Part shown: positions 21,043 to 28,850 of the stretch, piece by piece
How positions within the stretch are numbered: position 1 is the first letter of the stretch
Layout of the letters: each line of letters begins with the position of its first letter
NCBI GenBank assembly: GCA_949432885.1
Contig: CASQXY010000003.1
Location: forward strand, 1 to 64,000
Direction: 5' to 3'
DNA length: 64,000 nt
From: an uncultured bacterium
GTDB lineage: Bacteria; Bacillota; Clostridia; Christensenellales; CAG-917
Notes under the pieces: model-generated
Told to the model about the DNA's origin: nothing
The model's database searches: none
The model's input: the letters and a program-made list of their open reading frames with translations, nothing else
Program-made: the position numbers and the translations under genes

Positions 21043-22512
21043 TCACGCGTTGTAGCCCCAAACCACAAGTTTTTCGAGTTCGGACTGATAGCTGCCTCCG
21101 TACAGCCACCAGTCGCTCCAACTGTCGGGCTTGCTTTCCGCTTCGCAATATATTGCTTCGAGCTTATTCCATTCATTAAATAGGGAAGATGATACATTTG
21201 TGACGCTACTCGGAATAGTGACGCTTACAAGCTGATTGCAGTGGTGGAATGTATGGCTGCCGATCGAGGTAACCCCGTTTGGAATCACTACGTTCGTAAC
21301 GTAGCCGTTACCCGAGAAAGCGTAATCGTCAATCGATAGCACGCTTCCGTCCGAGGGAATAACCGCGTTTCCGAAAGCGTGGATAAGAGTTTTGGTTTCT
21401 CTTTCTATTAGACAGCCGTTTGTGATATAGAAGTAGGGATTGTTTGCGTCGAGAACGATGTTCCCGACGAAATAAGAGAATCCTGATATATTTTGTATGG
21501 TCGCGGGTATATGTACGGTATACGGCTTTTCGTACATTTCGCACCCGAACGCGCCGCAGATATCCGTGATAGGTTTGCCGTTGTATTGAGCGGGGATATA
21601 TACGTTTTCGGCATAATCGTCATAGTAATAATCTGTCAAAGCATACCCGTCCGGTGTTTCCTCGTAGCGGAAGCCCGCTTTCTGTTTTGTATAAGAATAC
21701 AGAACGTCGTTCTCGACCTTAGAAAAGCTGTCGTCGGTGTACTTAGTGCCTATTTCGCTTGCTTCGACTGTGTAACATTCTAATGCCCATTCCCAGTTTT
21801 CCTCGGTTTCACGGCTGTTTTTGGAAATACAAAAATATTCTTTGTTTACATTTGTGTTATTTGCAACACAGTAATTCAAGTAGTCGATATATAGAGTTTT
21901 GTCTTCGTCAAAACCGAACTCTCCATAAATATGTGCTTTACTGAGGTTTTGATTATCTGCCAAACTGTCTTTGACAAATTTATATTCGGGATAAGCGTTT
22001 TCGTCAGGAAGAGTACATGAAATCAACTTTTCATAGATGCCTTTTTCGCGTTCGCTGACAAAAAAGTTATTTTTTATGAAATACGAGTCTTTATATTCTT
22101 CCCAGACTTCGGGAGATTCTTTTTTGAGTTCGTCCATCCATTTCGTAATAGATTGCTCGTCTGAGAATATATATATTTCCAAGTTAGCCATATGCCCCGT
22201 AGTCTCGTTATCGGGATTAATCCACTCATCTAAATCTGCGAAGGCTATAAAGAAAAATCCTATATTACCAATATGATTAATATCATGCATCTGGTCATAT
22301 ATAAATTGAACGCTTGCAACCAAATTGTTCGCATAGCAGTAACCGAACGTTCCGTCTAAAATGCACTGAATTTCGGACATTAGCTCGGCGGAGCCGTCAT
22401 CGCCGCCGTCGGGATTGCACGCGCTGAGACATATCAGTCCGATTGATACAACGAGTATCGCCGTCAGGCAGAGTATTGCGAGCTTTGCCCCTTTTGCTTT
22501 TGTGTTTTTCAT
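21043..22512 (-). CDS. Lipoprotein with BspA-type leucine-rich repeats
   Basis: The 489-residue protein has a signal peptide and lipobox (CLSAC) followed by an acidic Gly/Asp linker. The middle (about 40-285) is unrecognised. From about residue 290 it has BspA-like (LRR_5) repeats: YTVHIPATIQNIS, IDDYAFSGNGYVTNVVIPNG, IGSHTFHHCNQLVSVTIPSS, VSSSLFNEWNKLEAIYCEAE. Such repeats are found in surface proteins that bind host or community ligands. GGAGG precedes the ATG. It is divergent from an XRE regulator whose likely operator lies in its promoter. Confidence 0.85.
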   Translation of the reverse strand: MKNTKAKGAKLAILCLTAILVVSIGLICLSACNPDGGDDGSAELMSEIQCILDGTFGYCYANNLVASVQFIYDQMHDINHIGNIGFFFIAFADLDEWINPDNETTGHMANLEIYIFSDEQSITKWMDELKKESPEVWEEYKDSYFIKNNFFVSEREKGIYEKLISCTLPDENAYPEYKFVKDSLADNQNLSKAHIYGEFGFDEDKTLYIDYLNYCVANNTNVNKEYFCISKNSRETEENWEWALECYTVEASEIGTKYTDDSFSKVENDVLYSYTKQKAGFRYEETPDGYALTDYYYDDYAENVYIPAQYNGKPITDICGAFGCEMYEKPYTVHIPATIQNISGFSYFVGNIVLDANNPYFYITNGCLIERETKTLIHAFGNAVIPSDGSVLSIDDYAFSGNGYVTNVVIPNGVTSIGSHTFHHCNQLVSVTIPSSVTNVSSSLFNEWNKLEAIYCEAESKPDSWSDWWLYGGSYQSELEKLVVWGYNA

Positions 22513-22528
22513 AATATACCTCCAAAAT

Positions 22529-22567
22529 ATACCGAATTGGGATAATTATAATATACCAACTCGGTAT
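22529..22567. promoter_or_regulatory. Inverted-repeat operator between lipoprotein and XRE gene
   Basis: ATACCGAATTGG and CCAACTCGGTAT form a 12-nt inverted repeat with 11 matches, separated by 15 nt that include TATAAT. The right arm lies in the -35/-10 spacer of the lipoprotein promoter. This is a plausible binding site for the divergently encoded XRE protein. Confidence 0.6.
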
Positions 22568-22578
22568 ACTAATGTCAA
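22550..22578 (-). promoter_or_regulatory. Sigma-A promoter of the BspA-type lipoprotein
   Basis: On the minus strand: TTGACA, 17 nt, TATATT. The -35 box overlaps the first codons of the XRE ORF as given in the track. Confidence 0.65.
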
Positions 22579-22814
22579 GAAATAGCAAAACGCATTTCAA
22601 AAGTTATATGAGATTGAAAGAATTAAGGAAAAAACAAAATATATCCCAGCTCAGGCTTGCTCTCGATTTGAATATGAATCAGAACAGCATAAGTCGGTAT
22701 GAAAACGGGGAGAGGGAAGCCGATTACAATACCTTAATAAAGTTTGCGGATTATTTTGGCGTGTCGCTCGACTATTTGCTCGAACGTACGGATAACCCCT
22801 TGATGAACAGATAA
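22572..22814 (+). CDS. XRE-family HTH transcriptional regulator
   Basis: The 80-residue DNA-binding protein is essentially one Cro/C1-type helix-turn-helix domain: LKELRKKQNISQLRLALDL, then MNQNSISRYENGEREADYNT, and the common tail FGVSLDYLLERTDNP. It probably regulates itself and the divergent lipoprotein through the inverted repeat between them (inference). The start is uncertain: ATG 22572 overlaps the lipoprotein -35 box, while the internal ATG at 22608 would start at MRLKELRKKQ, the usual beginning for such proteins. Neither has a good ribosome site. Confidence 0.88.
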   Translation: MSRNSKTHFKSYMRLKELRKKQNISQLRLALDLNMNQNSISRYENGEREADYNTLIKFADYFGVSLDYLLERTDNPLMNR

Positions 22815-22844
22815 AAGCCGTCCTGCAAACGGCTTTTATTTTTT
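22812..22844 (+). terminator. Terminator of XRE gene
   Basis: TAAAAGCCGT / ACGGCTTTTA with a 7-nt loop, followed by TTTTTT; it overlaps the stop codon. Confidence 0.9.
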
Positions 22845-22891
22845 GAATTTTTGTATATATTCTATATAAATATATAACTAAATAATATACA

Positions 22892-23308
22892 TTACAGATA
22901 TACGCGCAGAGCTTTTATATTTTTGTCGTAGGTCTTCATCAGATCCTGCGCGAGCTGGGGGACCTCGACGTTATCGCGGTTTAGCTCGTTGATACACTTC
23001 TGCACGCTCGTTATGCCCATATTGTAGCCGTCTATAAGCATACTCGCAAGGTGAGAGTTGCTGTTGTCGAAGCTCGCGTTCATCTTTACGCCTGCTTTGA
23101 GCATAGCGCGCTGTATTGGATTGGTTTGCGCGTCTTCAAGCTCATCCGCGCCCAGTTCGGATTTCGCCCGCTGATAGAAGTCTTCCATAACCTCTTTTTG
23201 GGAAAGGGCTAGATTTTTGAGCTTGTCGCATTCGATATAGCCGACGATATTGTCGATGGATTGCGCGCCCATGGCGGTGTTGCGTACTATTTCTCTGTAA
23301 ATTTTCAT
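22892..23308 (-). CDS. Small helical-bundle protein, unknown function
   Basis: The 138-residue protein is predicted all-helical with no signal peptide or membrane segment. Its pattern (an early AMGAQSIDNIVGYIE, a central glutamate- and lysine-rich segment, late MLIDGYNMGITSVQKCINEL) resembles ferritin-like four-helix proteins common in Clostridia. I see no clear metal-binding ExxH pairs, so no function is assigned. AAAAGGAG gives a good ribosome site. Confidence 0.75.
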   Translation of the reverse strand: MKIYREIVRNTAMGAQSIDNIVGYIECDKLKNLALSQKEVMEDFYQRAKSELGADELEDAQTNPIQRAMLKAGVKMNASFDNSNSHLASMLIDGYNMGITSVQKCINELNRDNVEVPQLAQDLMKTYDKNIKALRVYL

Positions 23309-23384
23309 ACTTCTCCTTTTGCGCCGGATGTCGCACCTTATGTTTTGATTGCATTATGCCGGTTATTCTAGTATGTAAACAGAA

Positions 23385-23945
23385 TTATCCGAAGATTTTG
23401 TCCAGCATTTCCTTTATCCAAGATTTGTAGACAATCTTTTCTCCATCTTGCGTATCGGGAACAAAGCACAGGGGAGGAAATGCTACGCACCACCAGTTGT
23501 CGCCGCTTCCGCTTCCGAGATTTATCACGACCGCGTCGTAGTTGCCTTCGGGGAACTCGTAGCCGTCGTAGTATCTCGCGGGAAAGTATTCGTTGTCTAA
23601 TCTTATAGACGATTTGTATTTAAAGCCGTTTTCGGCGAGTGTGGCGTCCGCAATGCGTATCAGATTTCCTTTTTCTCTTTCCAGTACGGCTGCCGCCTGC
23701 TTTTTATCAGAGCAATCCATAAGCGCCGTTTCGAGATAGGCGGTGATATTGTCGCGCACGGCGAGCTTTACGGTCTGGTCCGAATCGCCGTTGGAATTGG
23801 CTCTTATGTGTATCCTGATACAGCTTTGCGCTATCTCCTGCTGAGAGACCTCGCCAGAATCGCATGAGCACAGGACAAGAAGCGCGACCATCGCGATAAG
23901 AATTGCAATAAACAGACGTTTTTTTGTTATGTACTTTGTTTTCAT
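23385..23945 (-). CDS. spoIIR: Stage II sporulation protein R
   Basis: The 186-residue SpoIIR is a secreted signalling protein made in the forespore. It activates the SpoIIGA protease in the mother-cell membrane and thus pro-sigma-E. After a membrane or signal segment (about 10-27, LFIAILIAMVALLVLCSC), family blocks are visible: SCIRIHIRANSNGDSDQTVKLAVRD, then VINLGSGSGDNWWCVAFPPLCF. The track starts at a TTG far upstream; ATG 23945 is preferred because a sigma-F-like promoter ends just before it. A lipobox-like CSC is present. Confidence 0.92.
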   Translation of the reverse strand: MKTKYITKKRLFIAILIAMVALLVLCSCDSGEVSQQEIAQSCIRIHIRANSNGDSDQTVKLAVRDNITAYLETALMDCSDKKQAAAVLEREKGNLIRIADATLAENGFKYKSSIRLDNEYFPARYYDGYEFPEGNYDAVVINLGSGSGDNWWCVAFPPLCFVPDTQDGEKIVYKSWIKEMLDKIFG

Positions 23946-23951
23946 GCGATG

Positions 23952-23980
23952 AGTATTGCCGCTTTTGCGGCTAGCTAAAC
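23952..23980 (-). promoter_or_regulatory. Putative sigma-F promoter of spoIIR
   Basis: On the minus strand GTTTA, 15 nt, GGCAATACT. The -10 matches the sigma-F pattern GGnnAnAnT and spoIIR is a sigma-F gene in B. subtilis. It overlaps two small palindromes (GCCGC/GCGGC and AGCTAA/TTAGCT). Confidence 0.5.
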
Positions 23981-23997
23981 GGTTAGCTCTCAAAAAT

Positions 23998-24027
23998 TGT
24001 ATAAAAGCGTTGCGGTTAAACACACTA
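23998..24027 (+). promoter_or_regulatory. Putative sigma-G promoter of sleB-ypeB
   Basis: TGTATA, 17 nt, CACACTA. This is close to the sigma-G consensus (TGAATA / CATACTA); sleB-ypeB is a sigma-G operon in B. subtilis. Confidence 0.5.
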
Positions 24028-24043
24028 TGCAAAGAGGTGAATT

Positions 24044-24994
24044 ATGCAAATTAGGAAAAGTTCAATATCCGTTGCTTCCAAGTGTTTGCTGGTGTTTATG
24101 GCGCTGATGATTGTTGTCGGACTGCTCGTATTTTATCCTACGGACACGGAAACGGCGGAAGCGGCGGCCCTTAAACAGGGTTCGTCGGGAAGCGTCGTAA
24201 AAACGATGCAGACCAAACTTATAAACTGGGGATACCTAAGCGGCAGAGCGGACGGGGTGTTCGGCGCGAAGACAAAGAGCGCGGTTATTGCGTTTCAGAG
24301 GGCGAACGGTCTTACGGCGGACGGCGTCGTAGGCACAAGAACGGCGCAGGCGATGGGTATAACCCTTTCGACTTCTTCGTCTTCGGCAGGTTCGTCGACG
24401 GGAACGGCGCTCAAACAAGGCTCGTCGGGAACCGCGGTGAAAACGATGCAGACCAAACTTATAAGCTGGGGATATCTCAGCGGAAAGGCGGACGGAGTGT
24501 TCGGCGCCAAGACGAAGAGCGCGGTTATTGCGTTCCAGAGAGCGAACGGTTTGCCTGCGGACGGCGTGGTCGGGTCTAAGACCGCTCAGGCTATGGGAAT
24601 TACGCTGTCGGGGTCTCAGTCGACTTCGGGAGGAGGCCCGACTTCGTCTACCGACCTTAATCTTCTTGCGCGCGTAGTTTACGGCGAGGCAAGAGGAGAG
24701 CCGTATACGGGGCAGGTCGCAGTTGCGGCGGTCGTGCTCAACAGAGTGAGAAGTTCCAGCTTTCCGAATTCTATCGCGGGCGTCGTATATCAGTCTGGTG
24801 CGTTCGACTGCGTTGCGGACGGACAGATTAATCTGACCCCCAACGACAGCGCGTTCAAGGCGGCGAGAGACGCGCTCAACGGATGGGACCCATCCTACGG
24901 CTGTCTGTTTTACTATAACCCGAGAACCGCGACAAGCAAATGGATGCTCTCGCGTACTATAAAGCTCAATATAGGAAACCACGCGTTCTGCTGA
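24044..24994 (+). CDS. sleB: Spore cortex-lytic enzyme SleB
   Basis: The 316-residue lytic transglycosylase cleaves cortex peptidoglycan during germination. It has an N-terminal signal or anchor helix, two near-identical PG_binding_1 domains (about 43-105 and 124-187, both with VKTMQTKLI and GVFGAKTKSAVIAFQRANGL), a Ser/Gly linker, and the SleB/hydrolase_2 domain. That domain starts at LLARVVYGEARGEPYTGQVA with the catalytic Glu and includes AFDCVADGQIN. B. subtilis SleB has one binding domain; here it is duplicated. AGAGGTGA precedes the ATG. It forms an operon with ypeB, 34 nt downstream. Confidence 0.95.
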   Translation: MQIRKSSISVASKCLLVFMALMIVVGLLVFYPTDTETAEAAALKQGSSGSVVKTMQTKLINWGYLSGRADGVFGAKTKSAVIAFQRANGLTADGVVGTRTAQAMGITLSTSSSSAGSSTGTALKQGSSGTAVKTMQTKLISWGYLSGKADGVFGAKTKSAVIAFQRANGLPADGVVGSKTAQAMGITLSGSQSTSGGGPTSSTDLNLLARVVYGEARGEPYTGQVAVAAVVLNRVRSSSFPNSIAGVVYQSGAFDCVADGQINLTPNDSAFKAARDALNGWDPSYGCLFYYNPRTATSKWMLSRTIKLNIGNHAFC

Positions 24995-25028
24995 TAGTGC
25001 GCGATATGTATAAACGAGGTGAATGAAT

Positions 25029-26444
25029 ATGAGTACAAAACAGGTCAGAGTCTTCTGCGAAGAACCGCAGGACAACAAGAAAAACAAGAAAGGCAAAAAC
25101 GGAAAGGTCGTGAAGACCGCCGTTCTCGGCACGGCTTTCGGATTGTGCGCAAGCGCGATAGTGGGCTTGTCAGTAGCGCTGTATTTTGCCGACAGAACCG
25201 TTCAGACGCATGAGACGTATCAGCGCCAGATGGACGCTGTGTATTCCAGAGCGTATTACGATTTGCTGGACGGCGCGAGCGGACTCGGAGTTACGCTCCG
25301 CAAAATCGGGGTGTCCAATTCTCCCCGTATGCAACAGTCCCTGCTGTATGAGGTTTGGGCTTCGGCAAGTCTTGCCGAAAACAGCCTAGCCATGTTCGAG
25401 AGTCAGGACGACGGCATTTTGCAGGCGCAGAAATTTGTCAATCAGCTCGGAGACTACTCGCAGTCGCTTGCGCGCAGAGTGGGCAACGGCACGCCGCTTA
25501 CCCCCGAGGAAAGAGAAAAGCTCATCAAAATGGGAGATATGGCTGACGTATATATGAACGCGCTCGAACAGGTTCAGGATTCGCTTGGGGAAGGCAAGAT
25601 GTTCGTAGGCGACGGCGGCGCGCTCGAAGGCTTTACTTCCGCCTTCTCGCAGTTTTCCGACCCCAGCTTCGAGTATCCCGAAATGATTTACGACGGTCCT
25701 TTTTCCGACGCGCTTGAAAGCAGAGAGCCTATCGCGTTTATGGGAGAGGAAATCACCGCGCAGACGGGTGTTGATTTTATATCCGATTATTTCAAGGGCT
25801 ATGAAATCCAAAACGTGGAATATATAGGAGACGGCAACGGCGATATTCCGACTTTCAATTACAGCCTGCTCGTGGACGGCGCGGACGCGTTTATTCAGAT
25901 AAGCAGACACGGAGGCAAGCTCGTAGCGTTTAATATGTCTACGTCGGACGGCGCGGAACAGGCCGTTAAGCAGGAAGCGGGTCCCACCTGTCAGCAAAAC
26001 GCGCTCGCATTTGCGGACAGACTGGGCTTTAAAGATATGCAGGTCGTTTGGTCTTCTTCCATGAACGGCGAATGCTATATAAACCTCGCCCCCGTGCAAA
26101 ACGGCGTGATACTTTACTCCGACCTCGTAAAGGTCAAGGTCAGGGAGAGAGACAGCAGAGTTATAGGACTTGACGCGACGCACTACGCTTTCAATCATAG
26201 AGACAGACAAATTCCCGCTCCCGTCATTACTGCGGCGCAGGCGGGGGAGAGACTCTCTCTTCCTTCCGAGAGCGACGGCAGACTTGCGCTTATTCCTTTG
26301 CACGGAATGCGCGAAGTGCTGACCTACGAGTTTGAATGCCACAGCGACGGAACTTACTTTATCTATATCGACGCGCTTTCGGGCGACGAGGTGAACATTC
26401 TATATGTCATAGACGACAACGGTATGGGAATGCGTACTATGTAA
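25029..26444 (+). CDS. ypeB: Germination protein YpeB
   Basis: The 471-residue YpeB stabilises and restrains SleB in the dormant spore. An N-terminal transmembrane segment (about residues 30-55) is followed by the helical YpeB domain (QMDAVYSRAYYDLLDGASGL, YEVWASASLAENSL) and C-terminal PepSY-like units (VNILYVIDDNGMGM at the end). The ATG at 25023 sits 1 nt from GAGGTGA; ATG 25029 has a proper 7-nt spacing and is preferred. Confidence 0.93.
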   Translation: MSTKQVRVFCEEPQDNKKNKKGKNGKVVKTAVLGTAFGLCASAIVGLSVALYFADRTVQTHETYQRQMDAVYSRAYYDLLDGASGLGVTLRKIGVSNSPRMQQSLLYEVWASASLAENSLAMFESQDDGILQAQKFVNQLGDYSQSLARRVGNGTPLTPEEREKLIKMGDMADVYMNALEQVQDSLGEGKMFVGDGGALEGFTSAFSQFSDPSFEYPEMIYDGPFSDALESREPIAFMGEEITAQTGVDFISDYFKGYEIQNVEYIGDGNGDIPTFNYSLLVDGADAFIQISRHGGKLVAFNMSTSDGAEQAVKQEAGPTCQQNALAFADRLGFKDMQVVWSSSMNGECYINLAPVQNGVILYSDLVKVKVRERDSRVIGLDATHYAFNHRDRQIPAPVITAAQAGERLSLPSESDGRLALIPLHGMREVLTYEFECHSDGTYFIYIDALSGDEVNILYVIDDNGMGMRTM

Positions 26445-26810
26445 TAAACCGTGCTATTGAGCGAATAACTTTGTCAGCGCCGCTCGCCCGTCAAGTCATG
26501 TGCGTCAGTACATTAGGCTTGCCGATAGGGCGGCGCTTCGGCGTTCTTCATCTTTATAAGTTATATATTTATTTATCTTAGAGGTAATAATATGATTTTA
26601 GGTGATTCGGATAAAAACTTCGGATTTCGCAAATATTTTATTTGGTTTATATTTTGATTTATATTCAAAATTCGGAATCTATGGGAGTTATGAACGATAA
26701 GAAATCTAGACTGTTATATCCAAATCTTTATTAATACGTAACGGAGCAGTGCGAGACGCACGCAGACGGAGATATCACGGATTTTTATATGTTAATTGAA
26801 AAAGAATTAA
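26445..26810. other. Intergenic region, no gene seen
   Basis: This AT-rich 366-nt gap follows ypeB. An 8-bp pair (AGCGCCGC at 26476, GCGGCGCT at 26530) could fold with a 46-nt loop. A 18-codon ORF at 26592 has AGAGG before its ATG but no other support. Nothing else was seen. Confidence 0.5.
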
Positions 26811-26842
26811 AATAAAAAACGCACCCCCGTAAGAGGGTGCGT
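26811..26842 (-). terminator. Terminator of zinc-ribbon membrane protein gene
   Basis: ACGCACCC / GGGTGCGT with an 8-nt loop; on the minus strand it is followed by TTTTTTATTTT. Confidence 0.9.
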
Positions 26843-26867
26843 AAAGTTTTTACAAAAACTACTTTTG

Positions 26868-27761
26868 TCAATTTACCTTTTTCTTCATGGATTTCATGAA
26901 TATAAGCGAGAATATGAATTGCAATAAGCCCCAAGCCGCGCCCGCAATCGCAAAGTAGAGGGTAGCCCAGTCATTGCGAGCCTGTATATCCATAAAGTAA
27001 TCTATTACTGATAATTCAGGCATTATTTGCGAGATCATAATGTACGGCAGGAAGAACGTCGTCACCGCCGCCGCTCCGATTATAATGCTGAAAATCAAGT
27101 TGAGAGTTTTGTTGTACTTCTTGAATATCAGACCGAAGAACGCGATTATGAAACTTATGCAGGAAACCGTGAACAGAATCATCGGCATAATCATCGCTAT
27201 ACCCAGCATTATACCCAAAATGCCGTCCTGCATCGCAAATATCAATGCGAATTCTTCGGGAGAACTGAACACGGCTTCCCACTGACTGATACCGTTGAAC
27301 ACGCCTATACCTGCCGCCCAAGTCTCGGTGCCTTCCATAACGCTTATCATGTTGTTTGCGATAAGATAACTCATAATCGACAGCATGATGAAGCCGAGCG
27401 AGAAGATAAGCATAAAGAAGTTTCTGCTTCTGCCGGATTTCTTTTGCGGTTTGACGTTCGACCCCGTGGTATCGAAGCCCGAAGTCGTATCGGGAGCGGT
27501 GTTTACGGGTGCAAAACCGTTGCTTTCGGGATACGCAGGCGTTTGCCCATAAGGAGCATAGGGCGGTTGATATACGGGATTTGCGTTCGGATATCCGCCC
27601 GGATACGTCGCCGCCACGTCTATTTTATTGATTTTTACGCCGATAGTCACTCCGCAGTGAGGACATCTTATGCGGTGCTTATAGCCTTCTGGGAGTGATT
27701 CCGGATTTGCAGGAGGCATGAAACTTATCTCCGCTCTGCAACTGGGACATCTTGTATACAT
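26868..27761 (-). CDS. Zinc-ribbon membrane protein, unknown function
   Basis: The 297-residue protein starts with a zinc-ribbon of CxxC...CxxC type (CPSCRAEISF and RIRCPHCGVTIG, residues 5-45). A Pro/Tyr/Asn-rich disordered linker (about 55-110, with PPYAPYGQTPAYPE) and four membrane helices (about 117-140, 185-215, 225-250, 265-290) follow. I know no function for this arrangement. The track's TTG start lies beside the ribosome site; ATG 27761 is 9 nt after AAGGAG and is preferred. Confidence 0.8.
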   Translation of the reverse strand: MYTRCPSCRAEISFMPPANPESLPEGYKHRIRCPHCGVTIGVKINKIDVAATYPGGYPNANPVYQPPYAPYGQTPAYPESNGFAPVNTAPDTTSGFDTTGSNVKPQKKSGRSRNFFMLIFSLGFIMLSIMSYLIANNMISVMEGTETWAAGIGVFNGISQWEAVFSSPEEFALIFAMQDGILGIMLGIAMIMPMILFTVSCISFIIAFFGLIFKKYNKTLNLIFSIIIGAAAVTTFFLPYIMISQIMPELSVIDYFMDIQARNDWATLYFAIAGAAWGLLQFIFSLIFMKSMKKKVN

Positions 27762-27935
27762 AGTTGTCAACTCCTTCTAATGGTAATTCGTATATTATTA
27801 TATTATTATATCGCAATAAAGTCAATGATACTTAGGCAAATTCTTTCGCAGTAATATTTTGGTAAAAATCCTCGAATTTTCGGGAGTTTTTTCAATTTGA
27901 GTTGTCATAAAGACGGCGCGGTGTTAAACTGTAAA

Positions 27936-28123
27936 CGTCGGGTGCGCGCTTCGGCGCGAGAATCGGGAAGGCGGTGCAAATCCGCCGCAGCCCCCGCTAC
28001 TGTAATCCTTAAACAACGCGAAGTCACCGCAAGGGAAGACTGTTGACCGAATCGGTTACGCATTTATATTAGCATATATATGCGACGTATGATTCGGCGG
28101 TAAGTCAGGAGACCGGCCCGACG
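27936..28123 (+). ncRNA. Cobalamin (B12) riboswitch
   Basis: The aptamer shows the conserved core: GGTGCAAATCCGCCGCAGCC, then CCCGCTACTGTAA, a variable stem and AAGTCAGGAGACCGGCC. P1 is a perfect 7-bp helix (CGTCGGG 27936-27942 with CCCGACG 28117-28123). The peripheral arm between the two core parts contains a long extra hairpin (CCGAATCGG ... GATTCGG). A terminator lies 63 nt further on. It controls the DUF4430 lipoprotein gene and probably the ECF S subunit. Bases 27762-27935 upstream hold no gene. Confidence 0.95.
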
Positions 28124-28185
28124 GGTTCCGCAAAATATTAAGGCGGAATTTTCCCGAAATCGCTCGGCGGGAGCGGTGGTAGTAT

Positions 28186-28209
28186 CGCAAGCGGCGAGCT
28201 TGCGTTTTT
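28186..28209 (+). terminator. Riboswitch expression-platform terminator
   Basis: CGCAAGC / GCTTGCG with loop GGCGA and TTTTT, 47 nt before the DUF4430 ATG. Its place suggests B12 binding turns the operon off by transcription termination. Confidence 0.85.
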
Positions 28210-28255
28210 CCGCTGTTTGCTCCGTACGGTTTCATGAACGTAACGGAGGTTTTTT

Positions 28256-28759
28256 ATGTTCAAGAGAAAGAGTATCATCGCAGCGGTCGCGGCGGCGCTT
28301 ATTGCGGCGTTGTGCTTAGTATGCTTCGCCGCCTGCGACATCAACGGCGACGGAAGCGTCAAGAATATCACCGTGTATGTAGGAGAAAAGTCGTTCGGCA
28401 TATCTACTACGGAAACGAATTTGCACGGAGTGCTTTCGCAGCTTTATAAGGAAGACAAAATCACTGCGTACGAGACTAGCGATTCGGGCTACGGCGCGTT
28501 TATAACGCGTATCGACGTGCTTGTGCAGAGCAATCGGGATTTTTATACCGTGTGGCACAATTTGGACAAACTGGAATATAAGTGCGTTTACAACGAGGAT
28601 ACCGCTCAGTGGAATCCCGCGCGCTCCGAAAGCAGAGCGGAGGAGGCGGGCGTGTTTGTCGTCACCACATACAACAATACGCTTCTATATTATTCGGGAG
28701 TGGGAATAAGCTCTCTGCCGATAGCCGACGGCGGCGTATATGCGGTTCTGGTCGGTTAA
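28256..28759 (+). CDS. DUF4430 (transcobalamin-like C-terminal) lipoprotein
   Basis: The 167-residue protein has a signal peptide and lipobox (CFAAC), followed by a DUF4430-type domain: KNITVYVGEKSFGI, LHGVLSQLYKEDKI, GYGAFITRIDVLV, FYTVWHNLDKLEYKCVY. DUF4430 is related to the C-terminal domain of transcobalamin and intrinsic factor, which touch cobalamin. Being directly under a B12 riboswitch, it most likely captures cobalamin or a corrinoid at the surface for uptake (inference). GGAGG precedes the ATG. Confidence 0.85.
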   Translation: MFKRKSIIAAVAAALIAALCLVCFAACDINGDGSVKNITVYVGEKSFGISTTETNLHGVLSQLYKEDKITAYETSDSGYGAFITRIDVLVQSNRDFYTVWHNLDKLEYKCVYNEDTAQWNPARSESRAEEAGVFVVTTYNNTLLYYSGVGISSLPIADGGVYAVLVG

Positions 28760-28850
28760 TATGTGCGGTGCGTGTCGCGGTTTAACGAGCGTTTTGCACA
28801 TGTGAAATCAATGAATTTGCGCAAAATGATGTTTTATATGTCAAAAATCA

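Noticed and set aside
26592-26648. 18-codon ORF after AGAGGTAATAAT
   Set aside because: Has a fair ribosome site but is too short to support without conservation data.
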